This document shows, piece after piece, positions 32,638 to 42,298 of a stretch of DNA of 64,000 nucleotides (position 1 is its first letter; each line of letters starts with the position of its first letter). Made by a program: the position numbers and the translations under genes. Source of the DNA: Paraburkholderia phenazinium. Its GTDB lineage: Bacteria; Pseudomonadota; Gammaproteobacteria; Burkholderiales; Burkholderiaceae. The notes below the pieces were generated by a model. The model saw nothing but the letters and a program-made list of their open reading frames with translations, was not told where the DNA came from and searched no databases. The stretch lies in the NCBI RefSeq assembly GCF_900142845.1, contig NZ_FSRU01000002.1, positions 1,364,001-1,428,000 on the forward strand, given 5' to 3'.

Positions 32638-32683
32638 GTCTCCATCCTCGTTTTGCGCAAGTGTGCGCTTCGCCCGCCCGGAT

Positions 32684-32721
32684 GCAATTGCGAAACTGGC
32701 GAGTCGTACTAATGTTTTTCA
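32684..32721 (-). promoter_or_regulatory. Candidate XylR operator upstream of xylB
   Basis: The block GCAATTGCGAAA (32684-32695), 12 bases, then ACTAATGTTTTTCA (32708-32721), read on the plus strand, recurs upstream of xylA at identical spacing. By hand count 30 of 38 positions match. XylR binding is inferred from the shared position before two xylose genes. Confidence 0.65.
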
Positions 32722-32804
32722 GCTCTTTTTTTCGACGCTTGCCGTCATGACCGCGATGGCGCCGCTATCGACGCCATCGCGGCATTCGCCGCCACCATTA
32801 CGGC

Positions 32805-34127
32805 TCAGCGCAGACCGTAGATCGCCTGATTCACCACGCTTTCCAGCCGTTCCTGCTGGCCGCTGACATGCTGCGGATTCAGGCCGCGGTCGAGTGCGTC
32901 GCCGGCGAGCGTCGACAGCGAATAGCCACCGGAGAGAATCTTGCGGCCGAATTCCGTCTCCCAGCCGGCGTAACGCTGACGCTTGAACTGTTCGAGCCGG
33001 TCGTTTTCGACCAGCACGGCGGCGCGCTCCACCGCCAGCGCGAGGTTATCGATCGCGCCGATGTGGCCGTAGAACAGATCTTCCGCATCGACGCTCTGGC
33101 GCCGCACCTTCGAGTCGAAGTTCATGCCGCCCGTCGTAAAGCCGCCATGCTTGAGGATTTCATAGAAGGCGAGCGTCAGTTCCTCGACGCTATTCGGAAA
33201 CTGGTCGGTATCCCAGCCGTTTTGCGGATCGCCGCGATTCGCGTCGACGCTGCCGAAGATGCCGAGCGCAAACGCCGTAGCAATCTCGTGATGGAACGAG
33301 TGCCCCGCCAGCGTCGCGTGATTGGCTTCGATGTTGACGCGGATGTCGTTCTGCAAGCCGTATTGGGTAAGGAAACCGTGGACGGCGGCGACGTCGTAAT
33401 CGTATTGGTGCTTGGTCGGCTCCTGCGGCTTCGGCTCGATCAGCAGCGTGCCCTTGAAGCCGATCTTGTGCGAATGCTCGACCACCATGCTGAGAAAGCG
33501 CGCGAACTGTTCGCGTTCGCGCACGAGGTCGGTGTTGAGCAGCGTGTCGTAGCCTTCGCGACCGCCCCACAGCACATAGTTGTCGCCGCCCAGCCGGTGC
33601 GTCGCATCGAGCGCGTGGCGTACCTGGGTGGCGGCAAAGGCGAACACTTCAGGGTCCGGACTGGTCGCCGCGCCGCCCGCGTAACGCGGGTGCGAGAACA
33701 GGTTGGCCGTGCCCCACAACAGCTTGACGCCGGTGTCCTGCTGCTTGCGCGCCAGATAATCGCTGATGCGCGCGAAGTTCTCGCTGTAGGCCTTCAGGCT
33801 GTCGCCTTCGGGGGCGACGTCGGTGTCGTGGAACGTATAGTAAGGGGTGCCTAGCTTCGAGAAAAATTCGAACGCCGCGTCGGCTTTCTGGTGCGCCCGT
33901 TCCATCGCGTCACCCGGTTGCTGCCACGGGCGGTGGAAGGTGCCCTGTCCGAAGATGTCGATGCCAGGCCAGACGAAGGTGTGCCAGTAGCACACGGCAA
34001 TGCGCAGATGCTCTTCGAGCGTCTTGCCGAGTACGCGCTTCGTACGGTCGTAGTGGTGGAAGGCCAACGGATTGTCCGATTGCGGACCTTCATAGCCAAT
34101 CTTTGGGATGTGTTCGAAGTAGGACAT
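32805..34127 (-). CDS. xylA: Xylose isomerase
   Basis: This 440-residue TIM-barrel enzyme converts D-xylose to D-xylulose. Catalytic H100 and D103 lie in [28 protein letters not shown] and the metal-ligand blocks [30 protein letters not shown] ([18 protein letters not shown]) and [20 protein letters not shown] are all intact. Length equals E. coli XylA. The ATG at 34127 ([10 protein letters not shown]) is the family start; the frame continues upstream without homology. Together with XylB it defines the isomerase route rather than an oxidative xylose pathway. It is divergent from xylR. Confidence 0.96.
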   Translation of the reverse strand: MSYFEHIPKIGYEGPQSDNPLAFHHYDRTKRVLGKTLEEHLRIAVCYWHTFVWPGIDIFGQGTFHRPWQQPGDAMERAHQKADAAFEFFSKLGTPYYTFHDTDVAPEGDSLKAYSENFARISDYLARKQQDTGVKLLWGTANLFSHPRYAGGAATSPDPEVFAFAATQVRHALDATHRLGGDNYVLWGGREGYDTLLNTDLVREREQFARFLSMVVEHSHKIGFKGTLLIEPKPQEPTKHQYDYDVAAVHGFLTQYGLQNDIRVNIEANHATLAGHSFHHEIATAFALGIFGSVDANRGDPQNGWDTDQFPNSVEELTLAFYEILKHGGFTTGGMNFDSKVRRQSVDAEDLFYGHIGAIDNLALAVERAAVLVENDRLEQFKRQRYAGWETEFGRKILSGGYSLSTLAGDALDRGLNPQHVSGQQERLESVVNQAIYGLR

Positions 34128-34233
34128 CTGCGTCTCCGTTTTATGTTGCAATGCAACCCGTGCAGCGTCGTGCAGCATGGCCGCGCCGGGTTCGACAAGG
34201 TGACGCCATGCTGCCAGCGCGTGGCCTATGCCC

Positions 34234-34271
34234 GCAATTGCGAAATTGCACAGCCCAACTAATGTTTCTCA
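34234..34271 (-). promoter_or_regulatory. Candidate XylR operator upstream of xylA
   Basis: GCAATTGCGAAA (34234-34245), 12 bases, then ACTAATGTTTCTCA (34258-34271) on the plus strand. It lies 107-144 bases upstream of the xylA start and also within the divergent xylR upstream region. TGCGAAA and TTTCTCA form an imperfect inverted repeat. Confidence 0.68.
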
Positions 34272-34415
34272 CCGCTTGCGCCGTTCTTGCAAGCGCGCGG
34301 CGCAATCCCAGCCTAAAATAACCGGACGCTTAAAAAACCGGTGCGACGTTGCTGGCCGCGCCCTATATGGAGACAATGGTCCGCCGCCCCACCAGGCCGC
34401 GCGCCATCCAACGCA

Positions 34416-35639
34416 ATGACCCGACCCCAGAGTCCGCAGACGCCGCATCGCATCGCGCTGCTGTTCAACGCGAACAAGGTGTATGACCGCGAGATCATCA
34501 CCGGCATCGGTAATTACCTGCTCTCGACCCGCGTCGCGTGGGATCTGTTTCTCGAAGAGGATTTTCGTTGCCGGCTGACGGGCATCGAGCGTTTCGACGG
34601 CGACGGCATCATCGCGGACTTCGACGACCCCGCGGTCAGCGAAGCCTTGCGCGGTTGTCCGCTGCCGGTGGTGGCGGTGGGTTCGTCGTACGAGGACGAG
34701 ACGCACTACCCGCCCGATCTGCCGTATATCGCCACGGATAACGCCAAGCTCGTCTCGCTCGCCTATACCCATCTGATTGGCGCCGGTCTGCCGCATTTCG
34801 CGCTGTACAGCCTGCCGCAGGCGCCGGAGAACCGCTGGGCCCAGCAACGCGAGCTGGCCTTCGCCGGCCTGCGCGCCGCCGAGGGCCGCAGCGCCGAGGA
34901 CATCGACACCGAGATCTACCGCGGTCTCTCGACCAGCGCACCGGCCTGGAATCAGGCCACCGAGCAACTCACCGGCTGGCTCGAAAAGCTGCCCAAACCG
35001 GTCGGCATCATTGCGGTCACCGATGCCCGCGCGCGGCACCTGCTGCAAGCCTGCCTGATCGCCGGCATCGCGGTGCCCGAGCAGGTCTCCATCATCGGTA
35101 TCGACAACGATCCGTTGACGCGCACGCTCACCCGCATTCCGATCTCATCGGTGATTCAGGGCACCGAGGAAATGGGCCGCACCGCCGCGCACCTGCTGCA
35201 TCAGATGCTGCACGGCGCGCGTTTTCCAGGCCGGCGCATTCGCGTGCCGCCGGTCGGCATCAACGTGCTCGAATCGACCCGGCATCAGCCGCTCGCCAGC
35301 CCCTATGTGATGCGCGCGCGGCACTTCATCCGCCAGTACGCCTGCCAGGGCATCCGCACCGAACAGGTGGCCGATTACGTCGGCGTGTCGCGCTCGTCGC
35401 TGGAAGAATATTTTCGGCGCGAATTGCAATGTACAGTGCATCAGGAGATCCTGCGTCACAAGCTCGATGCGGCCAAAGCGCTGCTCGCGAAACGCGATGC
35501 ATCGAGTGCGGAGGTCGCCATCCGTTGCGGCTTCACGTCCTTGCAGTACATGTATGCGGTGTTTCGCCGTGAACTCGGCTGCACGCCGCGCGAATATCAG
35601 GAACGCACGAAGTCCACGGCCGCACCCGGCCAGGCATGA
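34416..35639 (+). CDS. xylR: Xylose operon regulator
   Basis: This 407-residue regulator joins a LacI/periplasmic-binding-type sensor domain (about 10-285) to a C-terminal AraC helix-turn-helix (about 300-400). The sensor has LFNANKVYDREIITGIGNYL, VAVGSSYEDETHYP and IIGIDNDPLTRTLTRIPISS. The DNA-binding part has GIRTEQVADYVGVSRSSLEEYFRR-like and VAIRCGFTSLQYMYAVFRRE segments. This is the architecture of E. coli XylR, a xylose-dependent activator. The ATG at 34416 fits. A TAAAAT -10 candidate lies at 34314-34319. galM follows after 64 bases. Confidence 0.93.
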   Translation: MTRPQSPQTPHRIALLFNANKVYDREIITGIGNYLLSTRVAWDLFLEEDFRCRLTGIERFDGDGIIADFDDPAVSEALRGCPLPVVAVGSSYEDETHYPPDLPYIATDNAKLVSLAYTHLIGAGLPHFALYSLPQAPENRWAQQRELAFAGLRAAEGRSAEDIDTEIYRGLSTSAPAWNQATEQLTGWLEKLPKPVGIIAVTDARARHLLQACLIAGIAVPEQVSIIGIDNDPLTRTLTRIPISSVIQGTEEMGRTAAHLLHQMLHGARFPGRRIRVPPVGINVLESTRHQPLASPYVMRARHFIRQYACQGIRTEQVADYVGVSRSSLEEYFRRELQCTVHQEILRHKLDAAKALLAKRDASSAEVAIRCGFTSLQYMYAVFRRELGCTPREYQERTKSTAAPGQA

Positions 35640-35703
35640 CCGGGCACGGCACAATCCGGCGTATCCCCGGTGCGCTTTGGGAATCCTTTACTCTCCTGCC
35701 GAT

Positions 35704-36783
35704 ATGATCAGTCACGCGCAATTTTCTTCCGAGCCCTGGGGCGTCGCACCCGGTGGCGACCCGGTCCAGCTTTTCACGTTGCGCAACGCGCATGGCATGA
35801 AGGTCGGCATCAGCGATCTGGGCGCCACGCTGGTGTCGTGGCATGCGCCGGATCGCGCCGGCCGGCTCGGCGACATCCTGCTCGGCCACGACACGCCGGC
35901 CGACTACCTCGCCGCGACCACCTACATGGGCGGCCTGATCGGGCGCTGGGCCAACCGCATTGCCGGCGCGCGCTTCACGCTCGACGGCATCGAGTACACG
36001 CTCGATCGCAACGAGGGCAACAATCTGCTGCACGGCGGCAGCATCGGCTTCAACCGCCTGCAGTGGGACGCCGCGGAGGACAACGGCGCACTCGTGATGC
36101 GGCTGGAATCGCCCGAAGGCGACGCGGGCTTTCCCGGCCACGTGTCCGTGCAGGTGCGCTACACGCTCGACGACGACGGCACCTTGACGATCGCCTATGA
36201 GGCCATCACCGACGCGCCGACGCCGCTCAACCTCACGAGTCATCCGTACTTCAACCTGAGCGGACAGGCGGCGAGCGATGTGCGCGGACACGTGGTCTCC
36301 ATCGACGCGGAGTCGTTCTTCGAAGTCGACGCGGGCATGATTCCCTGCCGGCGCGCGGAGGTCGCGGGCAACGCGTTCGATTTCCGCCAGAGCGCCCCGC
36401 TCGGCGCGCGGCTCGACTGGCCGAATGCGCAGCTCGCACTCGCGCAAGGATTCGATCATTGCTATGTGCTGCCCGAGGCGGCGGATGCGGCGGCGGGCGC
36501 GCGGCCGGTACGCGAAGTGGCGCGCGTCTACGAACCCGGCAGCGGCCGCGAGCTGAGCGTGCTGACCGATCAATGGGGCCTGCAGTTCTACACGGGCAAT
36601 CATCTGGAAGGCGAGAAGGGTCGCGGTGGGCTCACGTATGCGAAATACGCCGGGCTGTGCCTCGAGGCAGGCGGCTTTCCCGACCAGATCAATATGGCCG
36701 ATCACACGCAAGTGGTGCTTCGACCCGGTGAAGAATACAGGCAGGTCACGCAGTATCGCGTCGGGGTAAGAACCGGTGTCTGA
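35704..36783 (+). CDS. galM: Aldose 1-epimerase (mutarotase)
   Basis: This 359-residue beta-sandwich enzyme interconverts alpha and beta anomers of free sugars. The family hallmarks are GGLIGRWANRIAGARFTLDG, NNLLHGGSIGFNRLQWD (catalytic-site histidine region), NLTSHPYFNLSG (second histidine), DHCYVLP and the catalytic glutamate in AGLCLEAGGFPDQIN. Next to xylR it likely supplies the xylose anomer preferred by the isomerase, as in other xylose loci. The ATG at 35704 is chosen; the upstream open frame overlaps xylR out of frame. Confidence 0.92.
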   Translation: MISHAQFSSEPWGVAPGGDPVQLFTLRNAHGMKVGISDLGATLVSWHAPDRAGRLGDILLGHDTPADYLAATTYMGGLIGRWANRIAGARFTLDGIEYTLDRNEGNNLLHGGSIGFNRLQWDAAEDNGALVMRLESPEGDAGFPGHVSVQVRYTLDDDGTLTIAYEAITDAPTPLNLTSHPYFNLSGQAASDVRGHVVSIDAESFFEVDAGMIPCRRAEVAGNAFDFRQSAPLGARLDWPNAQLALAQGFDHCYVLPEAADAAAGARPVREVARVYEPGSGRELSVLTDQWGLQFYTGNHLEGEKGRGGLTYAKYAGLCLEAGGFPDQINMADHTQVVLRPGEEYRQVTQYRVGVRTGV

Positions 36784-36952
36784 GTTCGATCACACGCTTA
36801 ACGTTTGTCAAGTCTGTCAAAGGAGACATCTCGTCAGCGGCACCTGATTTCAGGCGTAAATCGGCGTGATAGAGTCCTGCGGTGCCGCTCACGAGGCGGC
36901 AACCGATCAACGGCCTAACTCACCCTGCCGCGTAAGCCAAAGGAGAAACAAA

Positions 36953-37450
36953 ATTAACAAGACCCTAACCGCCATTGTTGCCGCGACGCTTTCGTTGTCC
37001 TCGATCCACGCATTCGCCGGCAACGTCGGGAATGCCGATACCGCCTTGCAATCCGCCAACACCGTGAACGTCACCGGCGCGTCGAATTCGAACAACGGCG
37101 GCGCCAGGAAGGACCGTGAGACCCTGGCGATTGCCGTGGTCGATAGCAACGGCCCGGTCGCCGATGCGAAATGCGTATTGACTAACTCCAAGGGCGACTG
37201 GTCGCTCACGGCGCCCGATAGCGTCGAAGTGCGCCGCTCGGACTCGGACCTGCAGATCAAATGCGAGAAGGCCGGCTATGACCCGGTGACGACGACGATC
37301 AAGGCGTCGAAGACCGAAATTCCGCGTCCGCAATTCCACTTTGCCGCAGGCGGCAGCGATGACGACGATCAGGACGCCATGATCACGGTGCCGCAATATG
37401 CGCCGTCCATCACGGTGACCTTCGGCAGCAAGCAAGCCAACGCCAATTAA
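36953..37450 (+). CDS. Small secreted protein with apparent ATT start
   Basis: This 165-residue hypothetical protein has a clear Sec signal peptide (NKTLTAIVAATLSLSSIHAFA) and a predicted mature protein from about residue 22. The mature part has an Asn/Gly-rich region and then a domain resembling carboxypeptidase-regulatory-like or PEGA beta folds (LAIAVVDSNGPVADAKCVL, LQIKCEKAGYDPV), ending in an acidic linker. The frame has no ATG, GTG or TTG near the strong AAAGGAG (36939-36945); ATT at 36953 sits seven bases after it. A GTG at 36866 is possible but has no ribosome-binding site and would bury the signal peptide. Function unknown. Confidence 0.7.
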   Translation: MNKTLTAIVAATLSLSSIHAFAGNVGNADTALQSANTVNVTGASNSNNGGARKDRETLAIAVVDSNGPVADAKCVLTNSKGDWSLTAPDSVEVRRSDSDLQIKCEKAGYDPVTTTIKASKTEIPRPQFHFAAGGSDDDDQDAMITVPQYAPSITVTFGSKQANAN

Positions 37451-37665
37451 GTCGTGATTCGCCGGGCATAAGTCTCAGCGGAAGGCGGCCTGGATCGCGT
37501 GCGCCAGCGCGCGAATCTGCCGGTCGTCGGTGTTGTCACAACACGGAAAGACAGTTGTGCGAATAATGCAGGCGCGGTTGCGCGCGTCGGGCGGCAGATC
37601 GTGCCGGCCCGCCGAGGCAGCCAGCCGTGCGCCTTCTTCCCAACCTTCCGGCCGAGAACACCGAT

Positions 37666-39387
37666 ATGTCGAACGAGAACACGCCCGCGTCCGCCTCCGA
37701 TTCTGCCTCCGCATCTGCGTCCCCTTCCCGCCCCACCGATGTCCTCGCCGCCGTCTCGCGCCGCGGCTTTCTGAAGCTCGCCGGCGTGTCCGGACTGGCC
37801 ACCGCCGCCGGCAGCCTCGCGGCCGTGAGCAAGGCGGCCACCACCAGCCCCGACGGCACGCCCGAACAGATCCATCTGACATGGGGCGGCGATCCCACCG
37901 CCGAGGTGGTGATCTCGTGGGCATCGCTCGCAACCGCCGTCAATCCGCGCGTGCAGTTCAGCACCACGGGCGAACAGCAGCACACGGTGCATGGCGTGCA
38001 ACGCATCTATACCGACGGCATCAACGGCGCCACGTTGTTCACCTATCACGCGCGCCTGCGCGGCCTGAAGCCGGCGAACACGTATCAGTACACCGTCACG
38101 GCCGACAACGACAGCAACGCCGCCCAGCCCTTCAGCTCGAGCTTCCAGACCGCGCCGCGCGGCCGCGCGCCGTTTCGCTGGACCACCTACGGCGATCTGG
38201 CCACGCCGAATACCGAGTGGGTACTCTCGTATCCGCAAAGCCGTTTTGCCGTGCAGGCGGTCGAGCGCTTCGAGCCGTTGTTTCATTTGCTGAACGGCGA
38301 CCTCTGCTACGCGAACCTGAACCCGACGCATCAGCCGGATGTATGGCGCGACTTCGGCAACAACGTGCAGAACTCGGCGGCCAATCGTCCGTGGATGCCG
38401 TGTCCCGGCAACCACGAAATCGAATTCAACAACGGGCCGCAAGGTCTCGCGTCCTATCTGACGCGCTACACGCTGCCGGAGAACGGCACGCACTTCTCCG
38501 GGCTCTGGTATAGCTTCCGCGTGAGCTCGGTGCTGTTCATTTCGCTCGATGCCGACGACGTGGTCTACCAGGATGCGGCGGCTTTCGTGGCCGGCCCGAG
38601 CCCACTGGTCCCGGCGAACAGCACCGGCAATCCGCCGATCGAGCCGGGTACCTCGTTCTATGTGCGCGGCTACAGCGCAGGCCTGCAGACCCGCTGGCTC
38701 GAACAGACGCTGCGCCATGCCGCCGACGACCGTGAGATCGACTGGATCGTGGTGCAGATGCACCAGGACGCGCTGACCTCGTCGAAGACCGGCAACGGCT
38801 CGGACAAGGGGATTCGCGAGGCGTGGTTGCCGCTCTTCGACCGCTACGGCGTCGACCTCGTGGTGTGCGGGCACGACCACGACTACGAGCGCAGCCATCC
38901 GGTGCGCGGCTGCAATCATCATGCGGGCGTGGATGCCGCCACCGGCGCCGTCGTGGATACGCTGCAACCGCGCCCCGTGCTCCCCACCGATCCGGACAGC
39001 ACCACCTTCGACACCAGCCACGGCACCATCCATCTGATCCTCGGCGGCGGCGGCACGAGCGCACCGCTCGACGTCTACGGCGAAGATCAGAGCACCGGCT
39101 TGCCGCAGGCGAAGGTGTTCACCAGACCGAATCGGCCGGTGCCCGGCACGGCGGCGAACACCTTCGTGCGCAATCCTGCCGACGCGCTCGAAGATGCGAT
39201 CTGGTCGGCGAAGCGCGATACCGGCACCGGCTACGGCATCGCGGTGTTCGATCACGATCCGGGCGAGCATGGCGGCACCACCACCATCACGATGAACTAC
39301 TATCACGCGCCGGGCGCGGATCAGACGCCCACGTCCAACTACGAGCTGTTCGAAACCATCGTGTTGAGCAAGAAGCGCCGGAGTTAG
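37666..39387 (+). CDS. Tat-exported metallophosphoesterase, purple acid phosphatase-like
   Basis: This 573-residue protein starts with a Ser/Ala-rich leader and a twin-arginine signal SRRGFLKLAGVSGLATAAG (about 26-45). An N-terminal fibronectin-like domain (about 65-165: EQIHLTWGGDPTAEVVISW) precedes the calcineurin-like catalytic domain. Metal-binding motifs are TYGDLATPN, NGDLCYANLN, PGNHEIEFN, VQMHQDALTS and CGHDHDYERSHP. This is the purple acid phosphatase arrangement, implying periplasmic or secreted phosphomonoesterase activity for phosphate scavenging. The ATG at 37666 is preferred over GTG 37627 because it gives the signal a normal position. Confidence 0.88.
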   Translation: MSNENTPASASDSASASASPSRPTDVLAAVSRRGFLKLAGVSGLATAAGSLAAVSKAATTSPDGTPEQIHLTWGGDPTAEVVISWASLATAVNPRVQFSTTGEQQHTVHGVQRIYTDGINGATLFTYHARLRGLKPANTYQYTVTADNDSNAAQPFSSSFQTAPRGRAPFRWTTYGDLATPNTEWVLSYPQSRFAVQAVERFEPLFHLLNGDLCYANLNPTHQPDVWRDFGNNVQNSAANRPWMPCPGNHEIEFNNGPQGLASYLTRYTLPENGTHFSGLWYSFRVSSVLFISLDADDVVYQDAAAFVAGPSPLVPANSTGNPPIEPGTSFYVRGYSAGLQTRWLEQTLRHAADDREIDWIVVQMHQDALTSSKTGNGSDKGIREAWLPLFDRYGVDLVVCGHDHDYERSHPVRGCNHHAGVDAATGAVVDTLQPRPVLPTDPDSTTFDTSHGTIHLILGGGGTSAPLDVYGEDQSTGLPQAKVFTRPNRPVPGTAANTFVRNPADALEDAIWSAKRDTGTGYGIAVFDHDPGEHGGTTTITMNYYHAPGADQTPTSNYELFETIVLSKKRRS

Positions 39388-39436
39388 GCACGTCGCTACG
39401 CCGCGCATTCGTTATGCGCCGGCGCAGTTGATGGAT

Positions 39437-39472
39437 GACGGGCGCGCCTGGCCGGAAATCACGGCCGGGCGC
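39437..39472. terminator. Hairpin between convergent phosphatase and AEC carrier genes
   Basis: An imperfect GC-rich stem (GGCGCGCCTGGCC with GGCCGGGCGCC) lies between the two stop codons. There is no T-run, so terminator function is uncertain. Confidence 0.35.
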
Positions 39473-39506
39473 CTTGATGAGCGCAAGCTCCAGACTACCC
39501 GCGTGA

Positions 39507-40451
39507 TCAGAAGAAATAAGCGATCAGCAGTCCTTCGGTTATCACGCCCAGAATCGTACTGATCAGGATCGTCGCGGTCGCATCGGCCGTGTACGTTTTC
39601 GTCTTGAGCGCGAACATCGCCGCCGCGGTCGCCGTCGGCACGGCGCCGGTAATCACGGCCTGGTGCGCGGGCGCCCCCACCACCCCGAACAGAACGGCGC
39701 CCAGCGCCATGATCGCCGGCTGCAGGAAGTTCTTGATGGCCAGGTTGGTCAGCACGTTGCTGTTGATCATGAAGCGCTCGCCGTAGAGCATCAGTCCGAG
39801 CGCGAACAGCGAAGTGCCGCCCGCGGCTTTGGCGATCAGATCCACGGAGGTGAGCACCGGCTCGGGCAGCGTGACGTGGGCGAAGCTCAGCACCATGCCG
39901 GAGATCGGCAGCCAGACGATCGGATTGATCACCGCGCGTGCGACGCTCTGCCCGAAGATGCGCAGGATGTCAGGCCGATCGCTTCCCGGCTGGTCCGTGC
40001 CGCCGAGATTGGTCAGCACAATGGTCAGCGGCAACATGAAGATGCTGGTGATGAGATTGCCGACCAGCACCGCCAGAAACCCTTCCGGTCCGAACACCGA
40101 GGCGAGGATGGGGGCGCCGAAGTACGCCATATCGGGAAAAGCACACACCAGTGCCTGCATGGTGGCCGTGCGCAGGTCGTGCCGGAATACGAAGCGGCCT
40201 ACGATAAGCGCAAGCACGTAAGTGCCCATCAGCCCGAGCGTCAGGCACAGCGCGAAACCCACATTGTGCAGCTTGTCCGGCGAGGTCTTGACCGCGCCTT
40301 CGAACAGCGCGAAGGGCAGCGCAAAACGGATCACCAGGGTCGCCAGCACGCCGGCATCGTCGTGCTTCAGCAGGCCGATGCGCCCCGAGAGCCAGCCAAG
40401 GATGATGACAAACGCGACCGGCAGCAGCCCGTTCAGGATGGTGTTGAGCAC
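39507..40451 (-). CDS. AEC family transporter
   Basis: This 314-residue inner-membrane carrier has about ten helices and matches the auxin-efflux-carrier/MdcF family. Segments are LPVAFVIILGWLSGRIGLL, CAFPDMAYFGAPILASVFG and a C-terminal half with GAVPTATAAAMFALKTKTY. Bacterial members often carry malate or malonate. GTG 40451 follows GGGAG at eight bases. It lies 128 bases downstream of the malic enzyme gene on the same strand, supporting (as inference) a malate-type substrate. Confidence 0.86.
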   Translation of the reverse strand: MLNTILNGLLPVAFVIILGWLSGRIGLLKHDDAGVLATLVIRFALPFALFEGAVKTSPDKLHNVGFALCLTLGLMGTYVLALIVGRFVFRHDLRTATMQALVCAFPDMAYFGAPILASVFGPEGFLAVLVGNLITSIFMLPLTIVLTNLGGTDQPGSDRPDILRIFGQSVARAVINPIVWLPISGMVLSFAHVTLPEPVLTSVDLIAKAAGGTSLFALGLMLYGERFMINSNVLTNLAIKNFLQPAIMALGAVLFGVVGAPAHQAVITGAVPTATAAAMFALKTKTYTADATATILISTILGVITEGLLIAYFF

Positions 40452-40579
40452 AGGAAATCTCCCGTTTTTTTATCGGTCAGCGTGGTGGGCCCGGCTCACG
40501 GGCCCACCCGGTCGGTCGGTTTGAACAGCCCGCTTCGGCGGTGCTGCGTCGGTCTGCTTCGTCAATCTGTCTGGCCGGC

Positions 40580-42298
40580 TTATGAGGTGCTGGCCTCGAC
40601 CCGTTCGTAGGGTACGTAGTGCGGCGTCCACACCTTGCTGCGAATCAGGCCTTCGATCTGGTCGGTGTCGATCCCCTGGGTCAGACCTTCCTTGTGTGCC
40701 TGCAGCGCCACCGCGAGAGCGACCGTGATCGACACCTCGCGCAGGGCCGTGACCGGCGGCAGCAGGTTGCGCGTCACGTCGCCGCGCGCCGGCGACGCCG
40801 CGGCAAGCGCTTTCGCGGCCGCCATGAACATCGTGTCGGTCACGCGGGACGCCTTGACCGCGATCGCACCGAGACCCACGCCCGGGAAGATGTAGGAGTT
40901 GTTGGTCTGATCGACCTTGAACTTCGCGCCGTTGCGCTCGAGCGCTGGAAACGGACTGCCTGTGCCGATCACCGCCCTGCCCTCGCTCCATGCTTCCAGG
41001 TCCGTAGGCGTAGCTTCCGCGCGCGAGGTCGGATTGGAGAGCGGGAAGATCACGGGACGCTTGTTATGCTCGGCCATCGCGCGCACCACCGGTTCGGAGA
41101 AAGCACCGGCCTGCCCCGACACGCCGATCAGCACCGTGGGCTTCGCATTGCGGACCACGTCGAGCAGCGCGACCCGGTCCGGATGATCGAGCGTCCAGCC
41201 GGCGATCGCCGCCTTGTCCTGCAGGAACGGCTGCTGAAACGACGCGATGCCGTCCATGCCGTCCACCAGCAGCCCGTCGCGATCGACCATGAAAAAGCGT
41301 TTGCCCGCCTCGCTATCCGCCAGGCCCGCGTCGGTCATCGCCTTGCGGATCAGGCTCGCGATGCCGCAACCGGCCGAGCCCGCGCCCATCACGGCAATGC
41401 GCTGCTCCGTGAGCGGCACGCCCGTCACGTTGATGGCCGACAACAGCGTGCCGGTCGCCACCGCAGCCGTGCCTTGCACGTCGTCGTTGAAGGTACAGAG
41501 ACGGTCGCGATACCGTTCGAGCATGCGCGTCGCATTGTTCTTGGCGAAGTCCTCCCACTGCAGCAGCACGTGCGGCCAACGCTTCGCGACGGCGCTCACG
41601 AAGGCTTCGATGAAGTCGTCGTATTCCTCGCCGCGCACGCGCTCATGACGCCAGCCGATGTACAGCGGATCGCTCAGGCAATCGGGATTGTCGGTACCGA
41701 CATCGAGCATGATGGGCAGCGTCGTCGCCGGATGCAGGCCGCCACAGCCTGTGTAGAGCGCCAGCTTGCCGATCGGGATGCCCATGCCGCCGGCACCTTG
41801 ATCGCCCAGCCCGAGGATGCGCTCGCCGTCCGTCACGACGATGGCCTCGACCTTGTCGAAGCGCGGGTGCGCCAGGATCGACTCGATGCGGTTCTTGTGC
41901 GGCAGGCTCAGAAACAGGCCGCGCGGCTTGCGGAACAGACGGCTGAACTGCTGGCAGCCGGCGCCGACCGTCGGCGTGTAGACAACCGGCAGCAGCTCTT
42001 CGAGATTCTGCACCAGCAAGGCGAAAAACAGCGTCTCGTTGGTGTCCTGCAGATCGCGCAGAAAGGCGTAGCGCTCGATGTCGGTTGCGAAGCTGCGCAG
42101 CACCTGAAGACGGCGCGACACCTGTTCCTCGAGGGTGCCGATGTTAGGCGGCAAGAGCCCATGCAGATCGAACGCGTCGCGCTCCGACTCGGCGAACGCG
42201 GTTCCCTTGTTCAGCAGCGGGTCGGCGAGCAGTTCATAACCGGACCGCGACGTTTCGATGCACGTCGTGGTCGCCTCGGTCGTCGATACCTGGGACAT
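40580..42298 (-). CDS. maeA: NAD-dependent malic enzyme
   Basis: This 572-residue enzyme oxidatively decarboxylates malate to pyruvate. The malic domain has PVVYTPTVGAGCQQFSRLF, the VVVTDGERILGLGDQGAGG-type block (IVVTDGERILGLGDQGAG) and FNDDVQGTAAVATGTLL. The Rossmann part begins IAVMGAGSAGCGIA. It resembles the long eukaryotic-like MaeA class rather than the MaeB phosphotransacetylase fusions. NAD preference is assumed from that class. The ATG at 42298 is the family start. The upstream region has a consensus -35 and overlapping palindromes. Confidence 0.93.
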   Translation of the reverse strand: MSQVSTTEATTTCIETSRSGYELLADPLLNKGTAFAESERDAFDLHGLLPPNIGTLEEQVSRRLQVLRSFATDIERYAFLRDLQDTNETLFFALLVQNLEELLPVVYTPTVGAGCQQFSRLFRKPRGLFLSLPHKNRIESILAHPRFDKVEAIVVTDGERILGLGDQGAGGMGIPIGKLALYTGCGGLHPATTLPIMLDVGTDNPDCLSDPLYIGWRHERVRGEEYDDFIEAFVSAVAKRWPHVLLQWEDFAKNNATRMLERYRDRLCTFNDDVQGTAAVATGTLLSAINVTGVPLTEQRIAVMGAGSAGCGIASLIRKAMTDAGLADSEAGKRFFMVDRDGLLVDGMDGIASFQQPFLQDKAAIAGWTLDHPDRVALLDVVRNAKPTVLIGVSGQAGAFSEPVVRAMAEHNKRPVIFPLSNPTSRAEATPTDLEAWSEGRAVIGTGSPFPALERNGAKFKVDQTNNSYIFPGVGLGAIAVKASRVTDTMFMAAAKALAAASPARGDVTRNLLPPVTALREVSITVALAVALQAHKEGLTQGIDTDQIEGLIRSKVWTPHYVPYERVEASTS

